From an uncultured Prevotella sp. (GTDB lineage: Bacteria > Bacteroidota > Bacteroidia > Bacteroidales > Bacteroidaceae), in contig USCX01000029.1 in the NCBI GenBank assembly GCA_900553285.1, positions 1 through 13,766 on the forward strand: a stretch of 13,766 nt of DNA, read 5' to 3'. Positions 6,881 to 13,765 of this stretch are shown piece by piece. Below the pieces are notes generated by a model. The model had not been told where the DNA came from and searched no databases. It worked only from the letters and a program-made list of their open reading frames with translations. The translations under genes and the position numbers were made by a program. The stretch's first letter is position 1; each line of letters starts with the position of its first letter.

Positions 6881-8311
6881 TCATTCGCCTGACTGCATCC
6901 GCTTTCTGGCTTCTTCAACATAAAAGGCCGGGTCTACGCCGGGAAATTCGTCCTGGAAAATCTCACGCGCCTTACCTGGACTGACCGAAACGGCCTTCTC
7001 CAAATACCGCAGAAAGTCATCCTTACGTCCCAGTTTCTGACAAACATAAGCCCAATAGACATACAATCCCATCCGCTCTGCCTCAGGAGAGTCTTGCAAG
7101 GTTTTCAAAATCTGCATGGCCAACTCACCATAACCATAGTCAGCAATCACAGCAGAAAGATGGAGTTTTACGTCTGTGTTTATCTGCCTGTCGTTAAGCA
7201 AACTCATCGCATGGGCCCAGGCATCCTCCCTTCGTCCGTCGGCCAAGGCATGGTGAACACGTTGTAAAGCCATAAGCGTCTCGTCTCCTCCCAATCGGGC
7301 GACCCTGTCAAGACAGGCCATTGCCTCGTCGCTGTACCCCAGCTGATTATAGGCATAAGCCAACTGCTGATGCACATCGATCAAATGTGCGGTCGCATCG
7401 GGAGAGCACAGGCTTCCGGCTTTTTTCAAACACACCAACGCCTCCTCAGAACGATTCAACGCGTTCAGACACGTTCCTTCAAGCAACAGCAAATCCACAT
7501 CGTCGGCCTGACGTTTCCTTGCCGCCTTCACCACTTGAAGAGCGTCCTCATAATCTTGCAGGTTATACAGACTCTTTGCCTTAATGCGCAACGCGGTCAT
7601 ATCATCCTCCCAGATGGCCAAGGCATAGTCGCAACTGTCAACCGCTTTGTGGTAATCGCTCAAAGCAAACTGGGCATCAGCCAGCACGCCCCAGCATGCC
7701 CCGTCATACGGATCGAGGTCCAGACATCTGTTGGCCGCCGCCTGGCAGTCTTCATAGCGTCCGAACTGCAAAAGACAAAGCGCCTGCAAATAATAGAAGT
7801 AGGCCCGGTCACAATCTTTCGCAGCCACTTTCAACAGCCAGTCCCATGCACGCTTCGGTTGCTCGTAATCCAACAACAGGGCAGCCACATCAAGCACATC
7901 GTCGAGGTATTCCTGATTCTCTGTCGCAGGAAAACTCTCACGGAGATAGGCGTCGGCCTTTTCAAACTCATAGTTAAAGAGGAGAAGCTCGGCGTGGAGA
8001 AGTTTTGTGTTATAGTCCTCCTTCTCACGAATGGAGCGTTCCACCTCTTCGGCTTCGCGTATGTTGCCCTCGTCGATATATTTCTTGGCCAGGAGAACGA
8101 GCAAGCGCGTATGGTAAGGATGTACCTGCAAGGCATAGGCCACACAGTCGTCGGCTTCAGCCAGACGATCACGCGAGAGATAATACTCGGCAATGTCGGC
8201 GAAGTCATCGGCATCCAGATAGACGGACTGCCCCTCCGCACGGGCCTGCTCATAACGCTGCAAGGCCCGATTGAAATCCTTATCGTTGTAATACGACGAA
8301 TTACCGCTCAT
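6881..8311 (-). CDS. Tetratricopeptide (TPR) repeat protein
   Basis: A 476-residue protein made almost wholly of helix-pair repeats. There is no signal peptide or membrane segment, so it is probably cytoplasmic. The clearest canonical TPR units are around residues 200-300, for example ACWGVLADAQFALSDYHKAV followed by SLYNLQDYEDALQVV, and later LAYAYNQLGYSDEAMACLDR. These show the Gly/Ala/Pro pattern of TPR helices A and B. It contains no catalytic motif that I recognise; TPR arrays act as protein-protein scaffolds, and the partner here is unknown. The start ATG lies 30 bp after the glnS stop with no promoter visible between, which implies an operon glnS-TPR. It ends at the hairpin 6817-6854. 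The fold is confident; the function is not assignable from sequence. Confidence 0.9.
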   Translation of the reverse strand: MSGNSSYYNDKDFNRALQRYEQARAEGQSVYLDADDFADIAEYYLSRDRLAEADDCVAYALQVHPYHTRLLVLLAKKYIDEGNIREAEEVERSIREKEDYNTKLLHAELLLFNYEFEKADAYLRESFPATENQEYLDDVLDVAALLLDYEQPKRAWDWLLKVAAKDCDRAYFYYLQALCLLQFGRYEDCQAAANRCLDLDPYDGACWGVLADAQFALSDYHKAVDSCDYALAIWEDDMTALRIKAKSLYNLQDYEDALQVVKAARKRQADDVDLLLLEGTCLNALNRSEEALVCLKKAGSLCSPDATAHLIDVHQQLAYAYNQLGYSDEAMACLDRVARLGGDETLMALQRVHHALADGRREDAWAHAMSLLNDRQINTDVKLHLSAVIADYGYGELAMQILKTLQDSPEAERMGLYVYWAYVCQKLGRKDDFLRYLEKAVSVSPGKAREIFQDEFPGVDPAFYVEEARKRMQSGE

Positions 8312-8341
8312 TTATACCTTTGATTCGCAACTGTAAAAATT

Positions 8342-10051
8342 TTATTTCTTCTGGTTACGGCTTCCCCAAGTGTCTTTCAAATTCACGGTCCGGTTGAACA
8401 CGAGATGCTCTGGCGTGGAATGCGTATCGGCAAAGAAGTAGCCTATGCGCTGGAACTGCAGATAGGTACCGGCGGGCAGATCGGCTGCATATTGTTCGAC
8501 ATAACAAGAAGTAAGCACGGTCAGCGAATCCGGATTCAGTAATTCGCGGAAATCGCGTTCATCTGCCGAAGGATTTTCCACTTTGAACAAACGGTCATAG
8601 AGCCGCACTTCTGCGGGCTGGCAGTGTGCCGCACTCACCCAATGCAGCGTCCCTTTTACTTTACGGTTGGACCCGGCCATTCCGCTGCGGCTTTCCGGAT
8701 CATATTCACAGTAGATTTCCTCCACTTCGCCGTCTGCATTTTTCTTACAGCCCGTACACTTCACGATATAGGCACTCTTCAACCGTACTTCCTTTCCGGG
8801 CACCATGCGAAAGAAGTTCTTAGGTGCTTCTTCCATAAAGTCGTCACGTTCAATCCAAAGCTCCCGGCTGAACGTGATTGCGTGTGTTCCGTCGGCCTCG
8901 TTTTCCGGATTATTGACAGTTTCCATTTCCTCGGTCTGCCCCTCCGGATAGTTCGTCACGATGAGCTTCACGGGATGCAACACGGCCGACACGCGAATGG
9001 CACGGGCGTTCAGGTCCTCGCGGGCAGCGGCCTCCAACATGGCGTAGTCGTTCAAAGCGTCAAACTTGGTGTATCCGATCATGTCGATAAACTTACGAAC
9101 GGATTCAGGAGAATACCCCCGACGACGCAAGCCGCAAACGGTCGGCATACGAGGGTCGTCCCAACCATCGACAAGGCCCTCCTTCACCAAAGCGAGCAGC
9201 TTGCGTTTGCTCATTACTGTATAGGTCAGATTCAGACGGTTGAATTCATACTGGCGGGGGCGATGGTCATCCAGGTCGCGTCCTTCTTTCAGTTCGTCGA
9301 TGAAATAGTCATACAACGGGCGGTGCGGGATGAATTCCAACGTACAGATGGAATGCGTAACGCCCTCGAAATAATCGCTTTGTCCGTGCGCGAAATCATA
9401 CATCGGATACGCTTTCCACTGCGTTCCGGTGCGATGGTGTTCCTTGTTGATGATACGGTAAATGATAGGGTCGCGGAAATGCATGTTCGGACTGGCCATG
9501 TCAATCTTTGCCCGCAACACCATCGCTCCTTCGGGCACTTCGCCCGTATTCATCTTTTCGAACAGCTCAAGGCTCTCCTCGACCGGACGATTGCGGAACG
9601 GGCTTTCGACGCCGGGCTGCGTCGGTGTGCCTTTTTGGGCAGCAATTTGCTCGCTGGTCTGCTCGTCCACGTAGGCCTTACCCTCCTTTATCAACCGCAC
9701 GGCAAAGTCCCACAACTGTTGAAAGTAGTCCGAAGCATAATATATATGCCCCCAATGAAACCCAAGCCACTCAATGTCTTTCTTAATGGCCTCCACATAC
9801 TCCGTGTCTTCCTTCTGCGGATTGGTATCGTCAAAGCGCAAATTACAAACACCTCCATATTTCTGCGCGATACCGAAGTCCATACATATAGCTTTGGCGT
9901 GGCCAATATGAAGATAGCCGTTGGGTTCCGGCGGGAAACGGGTCTGCAAACGACCGTCGTTTTTCCCCGCTTTCAGGTCCGCTTCGACAATTTGTTCTAT
10001 GAAGTTCAGACTTTTTTTCTCCTTGTCTTCTGTTATGTGCTGCGTATCCAT
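8342..10051 (-). CDS. glnS: Glutaminyl-tRNA synthetase
   Basis: A 569-residue class I synthetase that attaches glutamine directly to tRNA-Gln in the cytoplasm, close to the ~554-residue E. coli enzyme. The N-terminal Rossmann domain has PPEPNGYLHIGHAKA with the HIGH signature at residues 48-51, followed by LRFDDTNP. The KMSKS-type loop is VMSKRKL at residues 279-285, the form typical of GlnRS rather than GluRS. The C-terminal ~230 residues are the beta-barrel anticodon-binding region. Its presence implies that this organism makes Gln-tRNA directly. It is the first gene of a probable two-gene unit with the TPR protein. The -7-like boxes close to the start are poor. A better promoter lies at 10248-10279, with a terminator-like hairpin between it and the gene. 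Very secure identification. Confidence 0.98.
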   Translation of the reverse strand: MDTQHITEDKEKKSLNFIEQIVEADLKAGKNDGRLQTRFPPEPNGYLHIGHAKAICMDFGIAQKYGGVCNLRFDDTNPQKEDTEYVEAIKKDIEWLGFHWGHIYYASDYFQQLWDFAVRLIKEGKAYVDEQTSEQIAAQKGTPTQPGVESPFRNRPVEESLELFEKMNTGEVPEGAMVLRAKIDMASPNMHFRDPIIYRIINKEHHRTGTQWKAYPMYDFAHGQSDYFEGVTHSICTLEFIPHRPLYDYFIDELKEGRDLDDHRPRQYEFNRLNLTYTVMSKRKLLALVKEGLVDGWDDPRMPTVCGLRRRGYSPESVRKFIDMIGYTKFDALNDYAMLEAAAREDLNARAIRVSAVLHPVKLIVTNYPEGQTEEMETVNNPENEADGTHAITFSRELWIERDDFMEEAPKNFFRMVPGKEVRLKSAYIVKCTGCKKNADGEVEEIYCEYDPESRSGMAGSNRKVKGTLHWVSAAHCQPAEVRLYDRLFKVENPSADERDFRELLNPDSLTVLTSCYVEQYAADLPAGTYLQFQRIGYFFADTHSTPEHLVFNRTVNLKDTWGSRNQKK

Positions 10052-10146
10052 TTTCTCTATATGTTTTCTGGATTGTAAAATTACACCTTTTTTTTCTTTT
10101 TGTCCGCTTTTTGTACTACTTATTGCAGTTGACTACAAAACTTAAC

Positions 10147-10187
10147 ACTAAAATTAAAGCGGGGCTCGTTTCGCAACGAACTCCGCT
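10147..10187 (-). terminator. Terminator or attenuator hairpin upstream of glnS
   Basis: Read on the minus strand, AGCGGAGTTCGTT pairs with AACGAGCCCCGCT around a GCGA tetraloop (GNRA type). Twelve of 13 positions pair, with one A-C mismatch and one wobble. The stem spans 10158-10187. It is followed on the minus strand by TTAATTTTAG, a moderate U-rich tail (10157-10148). On the plus strand no T-run follows. It lies about 100 bp before glnS and 60 bp after a promoter-like element, so it could end a small RNA or attenuate glnS. Confidence 0.68.
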
Positions 10188-10243
10188 CAGTATTCCAATA
10201 GGTATTAGTTCTTTAAGGTAAAAAGATTGTTTTTAGGATAACT
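10147..10243 (-). ncRNA. Candidate short untranslated transcript (small RNA or glnS leader)
   Basis: Inferred from the promoter at 10248-10279 and the hairpin at 10158-10187. Transcription would begin near 10243 and stop near 10147, giving an RNA of about 95 nt. It has an A/U-rich, seemingly unstructured 5' part and a GNRA-capped terminator stem. The minus-strand sequence has no ATG in this stretch, so it is probably not translated. It could be an independent small RNA or the leader of glnS. I do not recognise it as a known RNA family. Confidence 0.4.
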
Positions 10244-10247
10244 GTTG

Positions 10248-10279
10248 CAAAGGTGTGCTTTTTCAGCCTATCGGCCAAA
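10248..10279 (-). promoter_or_regulatory. Promoter-like element, minus strand
   Basis: On the minus strand, TTTG (10279-10276) is followed after 20 bp by CACCTTTG (10255-10248). This differs from the Bacteroidota -7 consensus TAnnTTTG by one base (C for T at the first position). The next bases, CAAC, are a common context downstream of such boxes. It would drive transcription toward glnS. Confidence 0.55.
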
Positions 10280-10575
10280 TTATAAAACATGTCGTACAAC
10301 ACTTTTTTAATAAAAAACGTAATAAAACACGAATAAGGGAACAAGGACGTTCGTCCGCTTTCATACCTTTCATGGGAATTTGCTTTCGTTTTTCAGTATT
10401 CTGCGCCGCATTTTCGAATCACCGCATCAATAAACTTGCCTTTTGCGTCAATTTGGTTCATGGGGCACCTTTTCCATATCCCGTCACGATTTCTTCTTAC
10501 GCCAACGGTTTCCCTTACGCAAAACCGGGGCATTGAATGTAGGCTGACTCCGACTGGCCTCTTCATGAACTACGG
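10280..10575. other. Gene-poor stretch with small unproven reading frames
   Basis: Between the terminator of spt and the promoter-like element no recognisable gene is seen. Two short minus-strand frames exist. One runs 10566-10393 (57 codons from ATG, or 46 from the ATG at 10533). The other runs 10373-10263 (36 codons, beginning MKGMKADERPC and ending in a hydrophobic, Lys/Arg/Cys-rich segment) and overlaps the promoter-like element. Plus-strand frames here look like chance. Bases 10291-10333 are strongly A/T-rich, including the palindrome-like TTTTTTAATAAAAAA. No function can be given. Confidence 0.4.
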
Positions 10576-10624
10576 AAAAAACGCCACACGGCAGAAGATT
10601 TTCTTCATTTGCCGTGTGGCGTTT
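10576..10624 (-). terminator. Intrinsic terminator of spt
   Basis: A 14-bp perfect stem is formed by AAACGCCACACGGC (10579-10592) and GCCGTGTGGCGTTT (10611-10624). A nested GAAGA/TCTTC stem lies in the loop. On the minus strand it is followed by six T (10581-10576). It lies 85 bp beyond the spt stop codon. Confidence 0.92.
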
Positions 10625-10709
10625 AAGGATTATGTGCGTTTGCAAATCTTATCGCTGCGACTGGGAAAATTACCACAGCGCACGTTTCGCGCGGCACTGC
10701 GCCCGCCTT

Positions 10710-11897
10710 TTATTTCAGGATATCCAATTGACGGAACACTTTCACCAAACGTTCAACCGCTAAATCGACCTGTTCTTTCGTATGGGTGGCCATCAGGGCG
10801 AAGCGTACCAACGTATCCTGCGGCGCGCAAGCCGGCGGAATGACGGGATTGATAAACACGCCTTCCTCAAAAGCCAGCTTTGTCACCATAAACGTTTTGT
10901 CGGTGTCTCTCACATAAAGCGGGATGATAGGTGACTGTGTGTCGCCAATCTCAAAGCCTTTTTCACGGAAACGTTCAAGCGCATAGTTTGTCACGTCCCA
11001 TAAAGCCTTAATGCGTTCCGGCTCTTCCTGTATGATATGCAGGGCCTCCATGGCCGCAGCCGTAGCAGCCGGGGTGTTCGACGCACTGAATATATAAGTG
11101 CGCGCGTTGTGCCGTAACCAGTTGATGATGGACTTGTCCGCAGCCACGAAACCGCCAATCGAGGCCAGCGACTTGCTGAACGTACCCATAATGATATCAA
11201 CTTCATCCGTCAGGCCGAAATAATCGCATACACCGCGCCCCTGACGCCCGAACACGCCGATGCCGTGGGCCTCGTCGACCATTACTGTGGCGTTATACTT
11301 GTGTTTCAGGCGGATGATCTCCGGCAGGTTGGCCAAATCGCCTTCCATCGAGAAGACCCCGTCAACCACGATAAGCTTCACCGAATTCGGGTTACACTTT
11401 TGGAGCTGGCGCTCGAGGTCCTCCATATCATTATGTTTATACTTCAAACTCGTAGAGAAGGACAAGCGCCGCCCGTCAACGATTGAAGCGTGGTCGCGGT
11501 CGTCACATATGATATAATCCTCACGCCCGGTCAGACAAGCAATTACACCAGAGTTCACCGTAAAACCGGTAGAGAAGCACAATGCTTCGTCCTTACCCAC
11601 GAACTCTGCTAGCTCCTTTTCAAGCTGGACATGCAAATCGAGTGTTCCGTTGAGAAAACGCGAACCGGCGCACCCGGAACCGTATTTCCGCATGGCACGG
11701 ATACCGGCCTCAATCACCCTTTCATCTCCGGTTAGACCCGTATAGGCATTAGACCCGAACATCAGCACATGATGTCCTCCCATGTCCACTTCGGTTCCCT
11801 GTTTGCCCTCTATCTCGCGAAAATAGGGATAAACTCCCTGCGACATGTACTGCTGCGGTAAAGTATACTTCGACAGCCTATCTTGTAATATACCCAT
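10710..11897 (-). CDS. spt: Serine palmitoyltransferase (sphingolipid synthesis)
   Basis: A PLP-dependent alpha-oxoamine synthase of 395 residues. It is predicted to condense L-serine with a long-chain acyl-CoA to give 3-ketodihydrosphingosine, the first step of Bacteroidales sphingolipid synthesis, in the cytoplasm. The PLP Schiff-base lysine is K242 in GTFSKSLASIGGF, and the cofactor-contacting DEAHGIGVFG begins at D208. The stretches VYPYFREIEG, MFGSNAYTGLTGDERVIEAG and YGSGCAGSRFLNGTLDLH match, as I remember it, the characterised Bacteroides enzyme (BT_0870 type) more closely than the paralogues BioF and Kbl. Length fits. No signal peptide. It has its own -7 box at 11962-11969, a small dyad in the leader and a strong terminator at 10576-10624, so it is probably monocistronic. 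It is divergent from the lipid kinase. BioF or Kbl is the alternative assignment but much less likely. Confidence 0.93.
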   Translation of the reverse strand: MGILQDRLSKYTLPQQYMSQGVYPYFREIEGKQGTEVDMGGHHVLMFGSNAYTGLTGDERVIEAGIRAMRKYGSGCAGSRFLNGTLDLHVQLEKELAEFVGKDEALCFSTGFTVNSGVIACLTGREDYIICDDRDHASIVDGRRLSFSTSLKYKHNDMEDLERQLQKCNPNSVKLIVVDGVFSMEGDLANLPEIIRLKHKYNATVMVDEAHGIGVFGRQGRGVCDYFGLTDEVDIIMGTFSKSLASIGGFVAADKSIINWLRHNARTYIFSASNTPAATAAAMEALHIIQEEPERIKALWDVTNYALERFREKGFEIGDTQSPIIPLYVRDTDKTFMVTKLAFEEGVFINPVIPPACAPQDTLVRFALMATHTKEQVDLAVERLVKVFRQLDILK

Positions 11898-11907
11898 AAT
11901 TAACTGA

Positions 11908-11929
11908 CAAGAAAGTAATCGCTTTCCTG
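11908..11929. repeat. Dyad in the spt leader
   Basis: CAAGAAAG (11908-11915) and CTTTCCTG (11922-11929) form an 8-bp imperfect dyad (one G-T pair) with a 6-nt loop. It ends 11 nt from the spt start codon, between the promoter and the ATG. It could be an mRNA hairpin near the ribosome-binding region, an operator, or chance. Confidence 0.4.
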
Positions 11930-11961
11930 GATTGATAAAGTTGTTTCTTTGTAAAACTGTG

Positions 11962-11969
11962 CAAAGATA
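11962..11969 (-). promoter_or_regulatory. -7 box of the spt promoter
   Basis: On the minus strand this reads TATCTTTG, an exact match to the Bacteroidota -7 consensus TAnnTTTG and identical to the tRNA promoter box at 5181. No TTTG is found at the -33 spacing, so only half of the promoter is consensus. The implied leader is about 60 nt. Confidence 0.7.
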
Positions 11970-12063
11970 AGCATTTTACACATAGTAACACTCTTTCGCT
12001 TAAACCTTTTTCAGAGAATGACTTTTTAGTGGCGGGACATCCTGCCAGACCGATAGAAAATGC

Positions 12064-12071
12064 TATTTTTG
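12064..12071 (+). promoter_or_regulatory. -7 box of the lipid kinase promoter
   Basis: TATTTTTG matches TAnnTTTG exactly, but no TTTG lies 19-21 bp upstream. Instead a small dyad GGCGGG-ACAT-CCTGCC (12031-12046, one G-T pair) occupies that position. Transcription would start about 12075-12078, only 5-8 nt before the ATG at 12083. This argues against the in-frame GTG at 12029 as start. Confidence 0.6.
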
Positions 12072-12082
12072 CATACGTACAA

Positions 12083-13102
12083 ATGAAGACTATATTATTT
12101 ATCATCAACCCTATCTCCGGAACAACGGGCAAAAGATCCGTCACTCATGAAATAGAGGAGCTGATAGACAAAACCGCGTTCAGCTACACGATCGTTCCGA
12201 CTGAATATGCAGGCCACGCTGCACTTTTGGCCCGCGATGCGGTTCAACGTGGCGTCGATATCGTGGTGGCCGTTGGCGGAGACGGCACGGTCAACGAGGT
12301 GGCGCGTTCCATCGTGCACACCCCGACAGCCCTTGGCATCATCCCATGCGGCTCGGGGAACGGCCTGGCGCGACATCTGCAAATTCCCATAGACGCGCGC
12401 AAGGCCCTGCATATCATCAACCAGGCAACGATTCATTGTCTGGACTACGGCACCATTAATGGCGAGGCTTTCTTCTGCACTTGCGGCGTCGGGTTTGACG
12501 CCTTCATCAGTGCCAAATTTGCAGAAAGCAAAAAGCGCGGTTTCCTCTCTTACATCGAAAATACTCTCCGCGAGGGTCTCCGCTATGAACCTGAGACCTA
12601 TACTATAGAAGACGACGAAGGCACTTTCAAATACAAGGCTTTCCTCATCGCTTGCGCCAACGCCTCACAATACGGTAACAACGCCTACATCGCGCCGAAC
12701 GCTTCCATGAAAGACGGGCTCATGGATGTGACCATCATGGAGCCGTTCAACGCCATCGAAGCCCCTCAAATAGCCATCCAGCTTTTCAACCGGACCATCG
12801 ATCACAACAGCCACATCAAGACTTTCCGCACAAAGAAGATCATCATCAAGCGACAGACGGCCGGAGCGGCCCACCGCGATGGCGACCCGCTCATGACCGG
12901 AAAGGACATCGAAGTGGAAATCGTCAAGAAGAGCTTCAACGTCATCGTCAACCCCGAAGCCCACACCCACAAGGAAGGCATGCGGCAAATCTTCGCCGAC
13001 TACTTCAACGGGCTCGCAACCATCCAACAGGAACTCAAACTGAACAGCGATAACCTCAAAGCGTTCAACAAAACCGTCATAGACAAGCTGAAAAAGCTAT
13101 GA
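12083..13102 (+). CDS. Diacylglycerol/sphingosine kinase superfamily lipid kinase
   Basis: A 339-residue ATP-dependent lipid kinase of the DAGK catalytic superfamily (DgkB, YegS and LCB5/sphingosine kinase relatives), probably acting at the inner face of the cytoplasmic membrane. The N-terminus MKTILFIINPISG is the usual first beta strand with the N-P-x-S-G nucleotide motif (N9-G13). The hallmark GGDGT is at residues 65-69, PCGSGNG at 88-94, and CGVGFDAFIS begins the second domain. I chose the ATG at 12083 because the family N-terminus begins there and the -7 box lies between it and the alternative GTG at 12029. The protein is somewhat longer than E. coli YegS (~300 residues), with extra Lys-rich helix at the C-terminus. 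It is divergent from spt and its stop overlaps that of the convergent ttcA by 6 bp. The substrate (diacylglycerol, sphingoid base or ceramide) cannot be read from the sequence; the neighbour suggests a sphingolipid. Confidence 0.9.
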   Translation: MKTILFIINPISGTTGKRSVTHEIEELIDKTAFSYTIVPTEYAGHAALLARDAVQRGVDIVVAVGGDGTVNEVARSIVHTPTALGIIPCGSGNGLARHLQIPIDARKALHIINQATIHCLDYGTINGEAFFCTCGVGFDAFISAKFAESKKRGFLSYIENTLREGLRYEPETYTIEDDEGTFKYKAFLIACANASQYGNNAYIAPNASMKDGLMDVTIMEPFNAIEAPQIAIQLFNRTIDHNSHIKTFRTKKIIIKRQTAGAAHRDGDPLMTGKDIEVEIVKKSFNVIVNPEAHTHKEGMRQIFADYFNGLATIQQELKLNSDNLKAFNKTVIDKLKKL

Positions 13103-13765
13103 CTCAACGAGCTTCCCTTCCTTCTGCAAGGCATGCCACAAACTATGCCGGGCCTCAGGACTCAACCGTTGCATGCAATCCAAGACCTCTTCGATAGAGG
13201 TGCGGTTGCTCGCGCGGTCATAAGGGCAAACCTTTACCAACGGCTGGTAGTTCCGGATTTCAGCCCAACGCTTCAAGTCCGCTTCATCCACGCCGCACAA
13301 AGGACGTACAATTGTGACCGGAAACTTCCGCATTCTCAGCTTCACCGGCATCGTAGCGAACGACCCCGCAAACGTCAAATTCATCATCGCCGTCCGTAAT
13401 ATATCGTCACGATGATGGCCAAGAGCGATTTTTCCGCAGCCTAACTCCTGCGCCGTCTCGAAAAGCAACTTGCGCCGGTTCCACGAACAAAGAAAACACG
13501 GGCTCCGTTTCGCATTCCGGTCACGAGCGAACGATGTTTCGCGCAAGTGAAACCCGCATCCGCAAGACGCCGCGAAATCCTGCAAATAAGCCACATCCGA
13601 GCGATAATCCACGTTTCCCATTCTCACGTGCAGGGCATCCACACGAAACGAATGATTGTGCCGACGGGCATATTCCCCCATCAGTTCCACCAACGCCATG
13701 GAATCTTTTCCGCCAGAAATGCACACGGCAATTTTATCGCCGGGAGAAATAAGTTTGTAAACCCT
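13097..13765 (-). CDS. ttcA: TtcA-type tRNA 2-thiocytidine synthetase (5' end outside window)
   Basis: A PP-loop ATP pyrophosphatase predicted to adenylate and thiolate C32 of certain tRNAs. The frame stays open to the window edge (RVYKLISPGDKIAVCISGGKDS), so the GTG at 13726 is an internal valine and 223 codons (222 residues plus stop) are visible; perhaps 20-30 residues are missing. The PP-loop SGGKDS is at fragment residues 17-22. CFLC (C90, C93) followed by SWNRRK matches the first Cys pair of TtcA, and a third cysteine in KVCPYDR (C180) sits where TtcA has its cluster ligand. Together these would hold a [4Fe-4S] cluster. ALGHHRDDIL and the following TMPVKL are close to E. coli TtcA and separate it from TilS (lysidine synthetase), the main alternative. 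The stop TAG at 13099-13097 overlaps the stop of the convergent lipid kinase. Confidence 0.82.
   Translation of the reverse strand, partial: RVYKLISPGDKIAVCISGGKDSMALVELMGEYARRHNHSFRVDALHVRMGNVDYRSDVAYLQDFAASCGCGFHLRETSFARDRNAKRSPCFLCSWNRRKLLFETAQELGCGKIALGHHRDDILRTAMMNLTFAGSFATMPVKLRMRKFPVTIVRPLCGVDEADLKRWAEIRNYQPLVKVCPYDRASNRTSIEEVLDCMQRLSPEARHSLWHALQKEGKLVES

Noticed and set aside
7370..8323. 317-codon plus-strand frame across the TPR gene
   Set aside because: Antisense to a gene with regular TPR repeats; no promoter or family features.
8624..10078. 484-codon plus-strand frame across glnS
   Set aside because: It is the antisense shadow of glnS, whose HIGH and MSKRKL motifs are clear on the other strand. 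The plus product has no recognisable domain.
10255..10843. Plus-strand frames of 93 and 135 codons downstream of spt
   Set aside because: They overlap the promoter-like element, the spt terminator and the end of spt in antisense, and resemble no protein family.
12029..12082. GTG at 12029 as start of the lipid kinase
   Set aside because: It would add 18 residues ahead of the family-typical MKTILFIINPISG and would lie upstream of the -7 box at 12064-12071.
13724..13726. GTG at 13726 as start of the tRNA thiolase
   Set aside because: The frame continues to the window edge with family-like residues (LISPGDKIAV) ahead of the PP-loop, so this codon is an internal valine.
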